Origin: Ferruginibacter yonginensis
GTDB taxonomy: Bacteria; Bacteroidota; Bacteroidia; Chitinophagales; Chitinophagaceae
Assembly: GCF_042651465.1 (NCBI RefSeq)
Contig: NZ_JBHSCZ010000001.1
Span: 992,001-1,056,000 of the forward strand
Direction of reading: 5' to 3'
Length of the DNA: 64,000 bases
A program made the translations under genes and the position numbers. The notes beneath the pieces were generated by a model. That model saw only the letters and a program-made list of their open reading frames with translations. It did not search any database and had not been told where the DNA came from. Below, in pieces: positions 17,923 to 26,430 of the stretch (position 1 is the stretch's first letter; every line of letters begins with the position of its first letter).

Positions 17923-20547
17923 TCAATTAACTTTTTCTTTAATTTCTTGCAGCTTTAACAATGCTTCTACAGGGGTTAATCTATTGATATCTACTGTTGC
18001 CAATATGGTTCTGATTTCTTCAAAAGTAATACTATGGGCATCAAAAATATTGAGTTGCATTTTTGGCATTGTAAGGGCTTTTACTTTGTTTGATATATCG
18101 GCCGTAGCAGCTACCCCTTTTTCTGGTGTTACTTCACCTTCGTTCTTACGCTCAAGTTGCAGTAAAATTTCGTTGGCCCTTTCAATTAATGCAGGCGGCA
18201 TGCCTGCCATTCGTGCCACATGTATACCAAAGCTATGTGTACTACCACCTGGGGCCAATTTTCGTAAAAAGATGATTTTATTACCGATTTCTTTGTTAGT
18301 TATATGGTAATTTTTAATGCGTTCAAATTTATTTTCAAGTTCATTTAACTCATGGTAATGTGTTGCAAACAATGTTTTTGGTGCATGTATGGACTGATGA
18401 ATATATTCTGCAATACTCCATGCTATAGAAATACCATCATACGTTGAAGTACCACGGCCAATTTCATCTAATAAAATCAAACTTCTATCTGTTAAATTAT
18501 TGATGATACTGGCGGTTTCATTCATTTCAACCATAAAAGTACTTTCGCCACCTGCAATATTATCTGATGCACCTACTCTTGTAAAAATCTTATCTGTCAG
18601 CGGAATTTTTGCGCTGGTTGCAGGCACAAAACTACCCATATGCGCCATTAAAGTTATAAGGGCTGTTTGCCTTAGTATGGCACTTTTACCACTCATGTTA
18701 GGGCCTGTTAAAATAATGAGTTGCTGCTGCGCATTATCTAACAAAATATCATTAGTGATATAAACTTCGCCAACTGGAATGTTGCGTTCAATAACAGGGT
18801 GCCTGCTTTCCTTTAACGACAATTCAAAACCATCATGCAGCGTAGGTTGATGGTATTGATATTGTAAAGCATTGTTGGCAAAACAAGTAAGACAATCAAT
18901 AATGGCCATTACATGTGCGTTTACTTGCATAGGAGCAATAAAATCTTGCAGTTCATGTAACAAGGCTTGAAATAATTGTGTTTCTATTTCAAAAATTTTA
19001 TCTTCTGCCCCAACAATTTTTTCTTCATATACCTTTAACTCTGGCGTAATATAACGTTCAGCACTGGCCAAAGTTTGTTTACGTATCCACGTTTCGGGTA
19101 CTTTATTTTTATGGAGGTTGGTTACTTCTAAATAATAACCAAACACATTATTAAAACTTATTTTGAGTGATGATATACCTGTAGCTTGTGCTTCTTTTTG
19201 CTGTAACTCTAACAAATAATTTTTACCGCCGCTTGCTATAGCCCTCAGTTCATCTAACTCAGCATGTATACCTGTTGCTATAAGTCCACCTTTATTTGCT
19301 GCTGCAGGAGGATTTTCATTTATTTCTGTAATAATTTTCTGTAAAATGTAATCACAAGGGTTCAACGAATTACCCAATCTTTTTAAATACTCGTTGTTAG
19401 ATGCTTCACAAAAAGCCTTTATAATTTTTGTTTGCTGTAACCCTTTAGCTACTTGCAATACTTCTCTCGGATTTATTTTTTTTAAAGGCACTTTTGCAGC
19501 CAAACGCTCTACATCACCAGCTTGTTTAATGCTTTTTGTTATTTCGTTTTTGAGCGTTACATCTTTAATAAAATAAGCAACAGTTTGTAGGCGTTCATTT
19601 ATTTTATTGATATCTTTTAACGGCATAAGCAACCAACGTTTCATAAGCCTTGCCCCCATTGGTGAAACAGTGTTGTTTAATATTTTATACAAGCAACTAT
19701 TTTCATTAGGCCCTACCAACTCAAGGTTACGAATAGTGAAGCGGTCCATCCACAAATGCTCCTCTTTTGTAATGCGTTGTAAAGATGTTATGTGCTGTAA
19801 GTTAGGGTGCTCCGTATCTTTTAAATAGTGTAAAATAGCCCCAGCAGCAATAATACCTGCGGTTAAACCATCTGTACCAAAGCCTTTTAAACTATGGGTT
19901 CCAAAATGTTTTAATAAAATTTCGTTGGCATAAACATCAGCAAAAATCCATTCATCTAAACTGTAGGTAAAAAAAGAAACGCCGTAATTTTCTTTAAAAA
20001 ACTTTTGTTTGTTGCGTTGAAAAATAACTTCCGCAGGTTGTAAACTTTGTAACAGTTTATCAGTGTATTCTTTGTCACCTTCTGCCACAAAAAACTCACC
20101 GGTTGATATATCTAAAAACGCAATACCTGTAATATGATCAGCAAAATGTAATGCAGCCAAAAAATTGTTACTGTTATGTTCTAATAATTTATCGCTGGTG
20201 GCCACACCTGGTGTCACCAATTCGGTTACACCCCTTTTTACTATACCCTTTGTAGCTTTAGGGTCTTCAAGTTGATCGCAAATAGCTACCCTATAACCTG
20301 CTTTCACCAGCTTATGCAAATAGGTATCCATGGCATGGTGAGGAAAACCAGCCAATTCAGCTGAAGCGGCATTGCCGTTGTTTCGCTTGGTTAAAGTTAT
20401 GCCTAATACTTGCGATGCAATGACAGCATCTTGCCCAAAAGTTTCGTAAAAATCACCCACTCTAAATAACAATATAGCATCGGGATATTTTGCCTTGATG
20501 CTATTGTGCTGCTGCATGAGTGGCGTTTCTGTTGCCGATTTTGCCAT
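17923..20547 (-). CDS. mutS: DNA mismatch repair protein MutS
   Basis: An 874-residue MutS1. The N-terminal mismatch-binding domain has the Phe-X-Glu wedge (GDFYETFGQDA, about residue 35), then connector, lever and clamp domains. The ATPase has GPNMSGKSAILRQ (Walker A, about 620) and DEIGRGTSTYDG (Walker B). It recognises mismatches and recruits MutL. Full length. The reading frame extends 3 codons upstream to a TTG, but the ATG at 20547 gives the family start MAKSATETPLMQQ. Confidence 0.98.
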   Translation of the reverse strand: MAKSATETPLMQQHNSIKAKYPDAILLFRVGDFYETFGQDAVIASQVLGITLTKRNNGNAASAELAGFPHHAMDTYLHKLVKAGYRVAICDQLEDPKATKGIVKRGVTELVTPGVATSDKLLEHNSNNFLAALHFADHITGIAFLDISTGEFFVAEGDKEYTDKLLQSLQPAEVIFQRNKQKFFKENYGVSFFTYSLDEWIFADVYANEILLKHFGTHSLKGFGTDGLTAGIIAAGAILHYLKDTEHPNLQHITSLQRITKEEHLWMDRFTIRNLELVGPNENSCLYKILNNTVSPMGARLMKRWLLMPLKDINKINERLQTVAYFIKDVTLKNEITKSIKQAGDVERLAAKVPLKKINPREVLQVAKGLQQTKIIKAFCEASNNEYLKRLGNSLNPCDYILQKIITEINENPPAAANKGGLIATGIHAELDELRAIASGGKNYLLELQQKEAQATGISSLKISFNNVFGYYLEVTNLHKNKVPETWIRKQTLASAERYITPELKVYEEKIVGAEDKIFEIETQLFQALLHELQDFIAPMQVNAHVMAIIDCLTCFANNALQYQYHQPTLHDGFELSLKESRHPVIERNIPVGEVYITNDILLDNAQQQLIILTGPNMSGKSAILRQTALITLMAHMGSFVPATSAKIPLTDKIFTRVGASDNIAGGESTFMVEMNETASIINNLTDRSLILLDEIGRGTSTYDGISIAWSIAEYIHQSIHAPKTLFATHYHELNELENKFERIKNYHITNKEIGNKIIFLRKLAPGGSTHSFGIHVARMAGMPPALIERANEILLQLERKNEGEVTPEKGVAATADISNKVKALTMPKMQLNIFDAHSITFEEIRTILATVDINRLTPVEALLKLQEIKEKVN

Positions 20548-20673
20548 AAGCGACAAAAATATTGATTTTACAGTAGTTGTACCACCATTTTATTAACAGA
20601 TTATACCTATAAGCATTAACATAACCCTAGCAAAAATGATTTAAACCATAGCAACATCAGTGGGTCTATTACC

Positions 20674-20681
20674 TATCTTTG
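20674..20681 (+). promoter_or_regulatory. -7 element of the lolA promoter
   Basis: TATCTTTG matches TAnnTTTG and ends 20 nt before the lolA ATG. No convincing -33 TTG is visible at the expected distance. Confidence 0.5.
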
Positions 20682-20701
20682 CAACTCAAAAATTAAAATA
20701 C

Positions 20702-21355
20702 ATGATTAAGAAAATAGGTACCCTATTGATAGCGGCTACAACCCTAGCATTAAATGTGCAAGCACAAGTACCAAAAGGTATGGGCACTAACGACCCTAAT
20801 GCTAAAAAGATTTTAGATGCAGTAAGTGCTAAGTTTAAATCGTACAAAACAGTACAAGCTAAATTTGCATTAAAAATTGAAAATAATGCAGGTAAAACTT
20901 TAGGTAATAAAACAGGTACTGTTTACATGAAAGGAACGAAATATAGAATTAGTGTAACCGGACAAGAGATTTTTAGCGATGGTAGCAATGTATGGACGTA
21001 TGACAAATTAGCGAACGAAGTAACCATCAATAAAATTGATCCTTCTGCTAATAGCATAACACCACAAAAATTATTTACTAATTTTTACGATAAAGATTTT
21101 TTATACAAATTAAATGGTACTACAAAAAATGTTAATGAAATTGAATTAACACCTATAGATAAAACAAAACCATTTTTTAAGATTTTGTTATACGTTGATA
21201 AAAATGCTATCAACACCACTAAATTGTATGAAAAAACAGGCAATAAATATACTTACAGCACCACAAGCTTAACCCCAAATGCAGCAGTTACAGATGCTAC
21301 TTTTGTATTTGATGCTAAAAAATACCCAGGTGTTGAAGTAGTTGATTTACGATAA
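20702..21355 (+). CDS. lolA: Outer-membrane lipoprotein carrier protein LolA-like
   Basis: A 217-residue periplasmic protein with a signal peptide ending around LNVQAQ (residue 21). The mature part matches the LolA fold: KKILDAVSAKFKSYKTVQAKF, then alternating strands with GTVYMKGTKYRI and WTYDKLANEVTI. LolA ferries lipoproteins from LolCDE to the outer membrane. The family is divergent in this phylum, so close paralogs of unknown role are possible. The upstream in-frame ATG at 20660 precedes the -7 element, so the start is 20702. Confidence 0.85.
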   Translation: MIKKIGTLLIAATTLALNVQAQVPKGMGTNDPNAKKILDAVSAKFKSYKTVQAKFALKIENNAGKTLGNKTGTVYMKGTKYRISVTGQEIFSDGSNVWTYDKLANEVTINKIDPSANSITPQKLFTNFYDKDFLYKLNGTTKNVNEIELTPIDKTKPFFKILLYVDKNAINTTKLYEKTGNKYTYSTTSLTPNAAVTDATFVFDAKKYPGVEVVDLR

Positions 21356-21375
21356 TCTTTTAAAAACCTTTATAT

Positions 21376-21407
21376 AAAAAACGCTATCATTACTGATAGC
21401 GTTTTTT
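21376..21407. terminator. Bidirectional terminator between lolA and the amylase gene
   Basis: Perfect 14-bp stem AAAAAACGCTATCA/TGATAGCGTTTTTT with a 4-nt loop between convergent stops at 21355 and 21420. Confidence 0.9.
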
Positions 21408-21419
21408 ATTTTATATTAT

Positions 21420-23951
21420 TTATTGTTTTACCAGTGGTTTTGTGATGCGTTGTTTTCCATCATCAACAACAACATTATAAGTTCCTTTTGCAAGTGTGCT
21501 TACATCAACCGGAAAATTAGTAGTACCCGGTGTAACCTTCCATGCTTTGCTTATTACTTGTTGACCCACATTGTTTACAACTGTTATTTTTAATGCTGTT
21601 GTATTGGTAGTTTCAATATTAATAGCAATATTATTTGTTGCAGTTGGGTTAGGGTAAATATTCACTTCAAATGTTGCAACATTAAATTGAACTTTAATGA
21701 TTTCGCTATATTTAAAAGAATTGTCTTTATCAATTATTTTTAAACGATAATACAAAGCCGCTGCTTTAGGTAAAGCTGCATCAACAAAACCATAGCTGTA
21801 GTTATTACTATTGATAGATGTTACTTGACCAATAGCACTAAAACTTGTACCATTTAATGAACGCTCTACTTCATACTTTTCTACATTTATTTCATTGTTT
21901 ACATTCCATTGTAAGTTTACTTTATTGTTGGCGGATACTCCATTGAATGACAATAATGATACTGGCAAAATCAAACTATTTTGCGACCATACTGAATAGC
22001 TTTTTGGTGGTAAATCAATGTACACCCTATTTAAAGCATCAACTTGCTGAAACGGAAATGCAGAATTTCCTAAAATATCAAAAAACTGTACGCCTTGTGT
22101 AATAGCACCACCATTTGTGTTAATTTGATGATTTACTTGCAAACGTGTGGTACCGTAATTAATGGCAACAATAATATCTCTATTACCATTAGCTGCTGAT
22201 CCACGTAGTTGATAAATTAATGATTTATTAGCGCTGCCACTTATATACTGACTGGTATATGGTGTTGAAAAACGATTTAAGTAATCAATAGATGGAGAAC
22301 CGTTGATGTAAGTTTTTAAAATATAAATGAGTGAATCAATTTTTGTTTTTAAAGCTGGTAAATTGGTTGGATGATAACTGTACAAACCACCGCTAGGAGC
22401 AGGATAACCATAATAATCTGGATAAAAAATAGTTGGTACCCCAATTTGGTTATTGGTTAATAAATAAGCATACGCCAAATCATTATTATTTCTAATTAAA
22501 GATGAGAAACCACTAGCATCTCTAAAATCGTGATTGTTGGCAAATGTTACCACATTAAAACCACTCATACCTTGGTTATCTCGTAAACTGCCGGTGAATA
22601 CGTTTCTTACATCAAAACCAGCATTATCAGAAGCTTGTCTTAATTGTTCACGTAAGGTAAAATCAAACACTTTAGGTTGTATAGCGGCTTGGGCTGCTGC
22701 ACTCATGTTTGTTTTTACATCATTCACCCAATTTTTTAAAACTACTGGGTTGGCATCATACCATTCACCTACTACCAAACTAGGTATTTTATTGTACTTG
22801 TACATACTATCCAACATCCTGCCTACAAACTGCGGTGTAAAATGCTTGACTGCATCCATTCTAATACCACGAACACCTAGTTCATCGTAATTCCATTTGG
22901 TCCAATCTATCAAAGTATCTTGTGTACGTTTTTGAAATTGATCGTAATCGTAAAAGAATAAAAAACTATCCCAATCACCATTTAAGAAAGTAGTAGAAGC
23001 ATTGGTGCTATTGGGTTTAAAAAATTCGTAATTCATTTGTCCTCTACCACTTGCCATGTTATTGTAGTTAGTGTACGTCATATACAACAATTCATTTACA
23101 ATATCAGTTGCTCTTGCCGTGCTATAAATACCATAAAAACGATGATCAGCATAACCGTTGGTATTGTTCATGTAAATAAAAATGGTATCACCAGCAGGAT
23201 TAAATTGTCCGTTTGCTAATGTAAGTTTAAACTCATCGGTATTGCAACCAGTGGTGGTTTCAATGGTGCCCAACATATCTCTTCCTAAAGTAATGGTATT
23301 GTTGCCTTGTCCGCAATCGCCGCCACCATTGGGCTCTGCTTCATTTTGTGCAGGTAAGCCACCAAAGCCTACAAGGCTGGTTTGCATGTATAATTTATAT
23401 CCTTTCCCATTAAAACGATTATCGCCTGTTTTTGATGATAGCTTAAAGAAATAATCGCCTGCACCATTACCTGTGGTACCGCCTACTGGCAATGCACAAA
23501 AAAATCGATCTGATGGATAAGGCTCTTTTGCAGCGGTATAAAAGTTGGTGATATATGCTTTTACAACCGGGTTAATTTCTGCTGCACCTCCATCACGATG
23601 GTTATAAATTAAATCAGCCACTGGCGCAATACCTTGTGCTGACATGGTGCTCAACATATTGTTTAACGCTGCCCTTGTACCTAAACCAGTAGTTTGGTTG
23701 CCTATAAATAAATCTTTGGGGTCGTAACCATTGCTATTGGTACCAAAACTAGCCACCGCATGTGGCGGAAACCAAATATGCGTAAAGCCAGCAGTGGCCA
23801 AACTAGGCGCTTTTAATCGAAGCGTATCTGCCCAGCTAAAACCATTGGCTGTTTTAGGATAATCCCAATACCAACCTTGCATAAAAACTTGTTGTGCTTT
23901 ACCTAAAAAGCTAACGCAAACGATTGCGTAAAGTAGTAATAGTTTTTTCAT
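21420..23951 (-). CDS. Secreted GH13 alpha-amylase with T9SS type A sorting domain
   Basis: An 843-residue exported protein. Signal peptide about residues 1-19, then a GH13 barrel beginning QGWYWDYPKT. Catalytic nucleophile Asp is in GIRMDAVKHF (about 365), acid/base Glu in VVGEWYD (about 394) and stabiliser Asp in NNHDF (about 473). A fibronectin-like region (NLQWNVNNEINVEKYEVERS) is followed by a type A T9SS signal (IYPNPT ... GTYNVVV). It should cleave internal alpha-1,4 bonds of starch outside the cell and be exported via T9SS. Codons 8-13 contain a LacI-type palindrome identical to that at the susC promoter. Confidence 0.92.
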   Translation of the reverse strand: MKKLLLLYAIVCVSFLGKAQQVFMQGWYWDYPKTANGFSWADTLRLKAPSLATAGFTHIWFPPHAVASFGTNSNGYDPKDLFIGNQTTGLGTRAALNNMLSTMSAQGIAPVADLIYNHRDGGAAEINPVVKAYITNFYTAAKEPYPSDRFFCALPVGGTTGNGAGDYFFKLSSKTGDNRFNGKGYKLYMQTSLVGFGGLPAQNEAEPNGGGDCGQGNNTITLGRDMLGTIETTTGCNTDEFKLTLANGQFNPAGDTIFIYMNNTNGYADHRFYGIYSTARATDIVNELLYMTYTNYNNMASGRGQMNYEFFKPNSTNASTTFLNGDWDSFLFFYDYDQFQKRTQDTLIDWTKWNYDELGVRGIRMDAVKHFTPQFVGRMLDSMYKYNKIPSLVVGEWYDANPVVLKNWVNDVKTNMSAAAQAAIQPKVFDFTLREQLRQASDNAGFDVRNVFTGSLRDNQGMSGFNVVTFANNHDFRDASGFSSLIRNNNDLAYAYLLTNNQIGVPTIFYPDYYGYPAPSGGLYSYHPTNLPALKTKIDSLIYILKTYINGSPSIDYLNRFSTPYTSQYISGSANKSLIYQLRGSAANGNRDIIVAINYGTTRLQVNHQINTNGGAITQGVQFFDILGNSAFPFQQVDALNRVYIDLPPKSYSVWSQNSLILPVSLLSFNGVSANNKVNLQWNVNNEINVEKYEVERSLNGTSFSAIGQVTSINSNNYSYGFVDAALPKAAALYYRLKIIDKDNSFKYSEIIKVQFNVATFEVNIYPNPTATNNIAINIETTNTTALKITVVNNVGQQVISKAWKVTPGTTNFPVDVSTLAKGTYNVVVDDGKQRITKPLVKQ
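23914..23929. promoter_or_regulatory. LacI-family operator-like palindrome inside the amylase 5' coding region
   Basis: ACGCAAACGATTGCGT, a near-perfect palindrome centred on CG and matching the GCAAnCGnTTGC core bound by LacI/GalR/CcpA-type repressors. It lies 22-37 nt inside the ORF and is identical to the site at 39893-39908. The regulator is not in the window. Confidence 0.6.
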
Positions 23952-24056
23952 GATCTCAATGCTTTAAAAAAAATAAGTGTTGTTGAAATTTGAAACAGGT
24001 GTGGTAAACCTGAAATGATATTTAAAATTAGAGCAAATAATGGAATGATGAGCAAA

Positions 24057-24082
24057 TATTTGTCATATTTTATTGACAAATA
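24057..24082. repeat. Inverted repeat upstream of the amylase gene
   Basis: TATTTGTCA and TGACAAATA are perfect 9-bp arms with an 8-nt loop, in the 147-bp spacer between ubiX and the amylase gene. There is no clear T-tract, so it may be a weak ubiX terminator or a protein-binding site. Confidence 0.5.
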
Positions 24083-24098
24083 CTAAGTACTTACCTAT

Positions 24099-24671
24099 TT
24101 ATTTACCCCAACGATACGTATGGTGTTGTAAACCAGCTAAATCAATGATTCTATCAACAACAGTTGCCGCTACTTCTTCAATAGTAGTTGGCTTACTATA
24201 AAAAGATGGAGTAGCCGGACAAATAATACCACCGGCCAATGTTATTGTTTCCATATTACGAATATGAATTAAATTATAAGGTGTATCTCTTGCCACACAG
24301 ATGAGTTTTCGGCGCTCTTTTAATATTACGTCTGCTGCCCTTGAAATTAAATCATTTGAAATGCCTGCAGCAATTCTACCTAGGGTACCCATGCTGCATG
24401 GCACAATAATCATGGTTTGGTATTGGCCAGAGCCCGATGCAAAAGGTGCATCAAAATCTTGTTGTGTGTAATATTTTACATCAAAATTTTTATAGCTTTC
24501 ATCGCCTAACTCTGTATACCAAACCTCACGAGCATTATCAGTCATCACTACTGATAACTCACTAATTTGCTCCTTCAACTGCAATAATTTTGTTAATAGT
24601 ACCTTCGCATATACCGAACCGCTTGCCCCAGTGATTGCTACTACAATTTTTTGCGTAATTTTCTCGTTCAT
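24099..24671 (-). CDS. ubiX: UbiX/Pad1 flavin prenyltransferase
   Basis: A 190-residue flavoprotein of the UbiX family: VVAITGASGSVYAK (FMN phosphate loop, near residue 10), PCSMGTLGRIAAGISNDLISRAADV and ERRKLICVARDTPYN with the FMN and dimethylallyl-phosphate binding residues. It makes prenylated FMN, cofactor of UbiD-type decarboxylases. No ubiD is in the window. I start at the ATG at 24671 because a -33/-7 pair ends 4 nt upstream of it, placing the ATG at 24689 outside the transcript. Only 24 nt separate it from the divergent thioredoxin-like gene. Confidence 0.92.
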   Translation of the reverse strand: MNEKITQKIVVAITGASGSVYAKVLLTKLLQLKEQISELSVVMTDNAREVWYTELGDESYKNFDVKYYTQQDFDAPFASGSGQYQTMIIVPCSMGTLGRIAAGISNDLISRAADVILKERRKLICVARDTPYNLIHIRNMETITLAGGIICPATPSFYSKPTTIEEVAATVVDRIIDLAGLQHHTYRWGK

Positions 24672-24675
24672 ACAA

Positions 24676-24704
24676 CTAAGGTAAAGCATTTATACATGAA
24701 GCAA
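24676..24704 (-). promoter_or_regulatory. Probable ubiX promoter overlapping the divergent ORF
   Basis: On the minus strand TTG (24704-24702), an 18-nt spacer and TACCTTAG (24683-24676), seven of eight matches to TAnnTTTG. The -33 element lies inside the third codon of the divergent thioredoxin-like gene. Confidence 0.5.
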
Positions 24705-25220
24705 TTGTTGGTATTTTCGTTTTTAGTAATAATTTTTTGTAGCTTTTCTAACAAGCCTGCAAATAAAGAAACCATACGTTGGTTGAGTTTTGATGAACTT
24801 CAATCTGCATATCAACAACAACCCAAACCCATTATGGTTGATATTTATACCGAATGGTGTGGCTGGTGTAAAGAAATGGACCGTACCACTTATAAAAATG
24901 AAAAACTAGTTACCTACATTAACGAAAAATATTATGCTGTAAAATTTAATGCAGAAACTAGGGCTGCTATTTCATTCAACAACAAAACTTTTCAATACAA
25001 TGCTCAATATCGTACCAACGAATTGGCTATTTATTTAACTGGCGGACAATTATCATACCCTACAACCGTTTTTTTAAGTGGTATCAACGGGCAACCAGCG
25101 CCATTACCCGGTTACCTTAAACCAAAGCAAATTGAAGCTCCCATTAAATTTTTTGGCGAAAAAGCAAATGAAAAAGAAACCTTTATAGCATTCAACAAAA
25201 AATTTCATAGTAGCTGGTAA
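24696..25220 (+). CDS. Exported thioredoxin-fold protein with WCGWC motif
   Basis: A 174-residue protein with an N-terminal hydrophobic signal segment (about residues 1-19). The thioredoxin fold is seen in IMVDIYTEWCGWCKEMD (redox CxxC at about 54-57) and a later cis-Pro region (QLSYPTTVFLS). It resembles periplasmic thioredoxin-like or DUF255-type proteins that reduce or isomerise disulfides. The precise substrate is unknown. The first 15 codons of the longer frame overlap ubiX, so the start is the ATG at 24696. The next gene begins 24 nt after the stop. Confidence 0.8.
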   Translation: MKQLLVFSFLVIIFCSFSNKPANKETIRWLSFDELQSAYQQQPKPIMVDIYTEWCGWCKEMDRTTYKNEKLVTYINEKYYAVKFNAETRAAISFNNKTFQYNAQYRTNELAIYLTGGQLSYPTTVFLSGINGQPAPLPGYLKPKQIEAPIKFFGEKANEKETFIAFNKKFHSSW

Positions 25221-25223
25221 CTG

Positions 25224-25231
25224 TATCTTTG
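25224..25231 (+). promoter_or_regulatory. -7 element before the methyltransferase gene
   Basis: TATCTTTG, an exact TAnnTTTG match, ends 13 nt before the ATG at 25245. It would give a very short leader. Confidence 0.45.
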
Positions 25232-25244
25232 TAAAAAATATTAC

Positions 25245-26408
25245 ATGGTTCAGTTGCAAACATTGTTACAAAAAATAAAAGTAAACGCACAAAATAAGCA
25301 GTTACTAAAAATAACATTGGGTAATAAAAAAGATGCACTTGCACTCCCAAAAAATGTTTTCATTAAACCTGTAATTATAAAAAACAGTTTACAACTTTCT
25401 TTTACCTACCGCAACCCTACTAATGACATCACCAAAAATTTTGAAATTGATGCGGCACTCGTTGCTATTGAACAATTAGTAGCCGCTACCTTTTTAAATA
25501 TGGATGTATACACAGTTGATGCAACTATTTATTATACCTCAACCATAAAAGGAAAGGAAAAAGTTATCACAAAAAATAATGCTATACCGAAAGCCAGCAT
25601 ACCTACTTTACAGCATAACAAACAAAAAAATGTAACTATCAATAACGATGCATTTTATTTAAAAGCATTGGGGGTTTGCACTGCTGATGGTAAAATAAAA
25701 AACGACAAACAACATAAGTTTAGGCAAATAAATAAATATGTTGAAATTGTTGCCAGCATTTTAAAAACAAGCAACCTGCCAACTCATTTTACAGTTGCAG
25801 ATATGGGAAGTGGTAAAGGCTACCTCACGTTTGCCTTGTACGATTATTTACAACAACAGCAATATAATGCAACTGTTATTGGTGTTGAAATGCGTACTGA
25901 TTTGGTGCAAACCTGCAACAACATAGCGCAACAAGCAGGCTACCAACAATTACATTTTAAAGAAGGTACTATTCAACAATACGATATGCCTGCCGTTGAT
26001 ATGTTGATTGCCTTACATGCATGCGATACTGCTACTGATGATGCTATTGCGAAAGGTATAAAAGCCAACGCAGCAATTATAATTTGTGCCCCTTGTTGCC
26101 ACAAACAAATTCGCAAACAAATGGCACCAACTAATGCAATGCAATACATTACACAACATGGAATTTTATTAGAGCGACAAGCAGAAATGGTTACAGATAC
26201 CATCAGGGCTTTAATATTAGAAGCCCATGGTTATAAAACCAAGGTTTTCGATTTTATTGAGCAAGATGATACACCTAAAAACGTTTTAATTGTTGGTACA
26301 AAATCTACATCAAGTACTAACAATTGTATTGTTATAAAAGAAAAAATAGCTGCTTTAAAAAGTTTGTTTGGCATTCAACAACATTATTTAGAAACACTTT
26401 TACCCTAA
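25245..26408 (+). CDS. SAM-dependent methyltransferase, METTL25/Methyltransf_32-like
   Basis: A 387-residue cytosolic protein. The first 150 residues are poorly conserved. The Rossmann domain starts at VADMGSGKGYLTFAL (SAM motif I, about residue 184), VIGVEMR (motif II), then LIALHACDTATDD and ICAPCCHKQIR, the Cys/His-rich loop typical of the Methyltransf_32 group that includes eukaryotic METTL25. The substrate is not known to me; a role on RNA or ribosomal components is only a guess. It may be transcribed with the thioredoxin-like gene or from its own -7 element. Confidence 0.8.
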   Translation: MVQLQTLLQKIKVNAQNKQLLKITLGNKKDALALPKNVFIKPVIIKNSLQLSFTYRNPTNDITKNFEIDAALVAIEQLVAATFLNMDVYTVDATIYYTSTIKGKEKVITKNNAIPKASIPTLQHNKQKNVTINNDAFYLKALGVCTADGKIKNDKQHKFRQINKYVEIVASILKTSNLPTHFTVADMGSGKGYLTFALYDYLQQQQYNATVIGVEMRTDLVQTCNNIAQQAGYQQLHFKEGTIQQYDMPAVDMLIALHACDTATDDAIAKGIKANAAIIICAPCCHKQIRKQMAPTNAMQYITQHGILLERQAEMVTDTIRALILEAHGYKTKVFDFIEQDDTPKNVLIVGTKSTSSTNNCIVIKEKIAALKSLFGIQQHYLETLLP

Positions 26409-26430
26409 GTAAGTTTATTATCTTTAAAGC

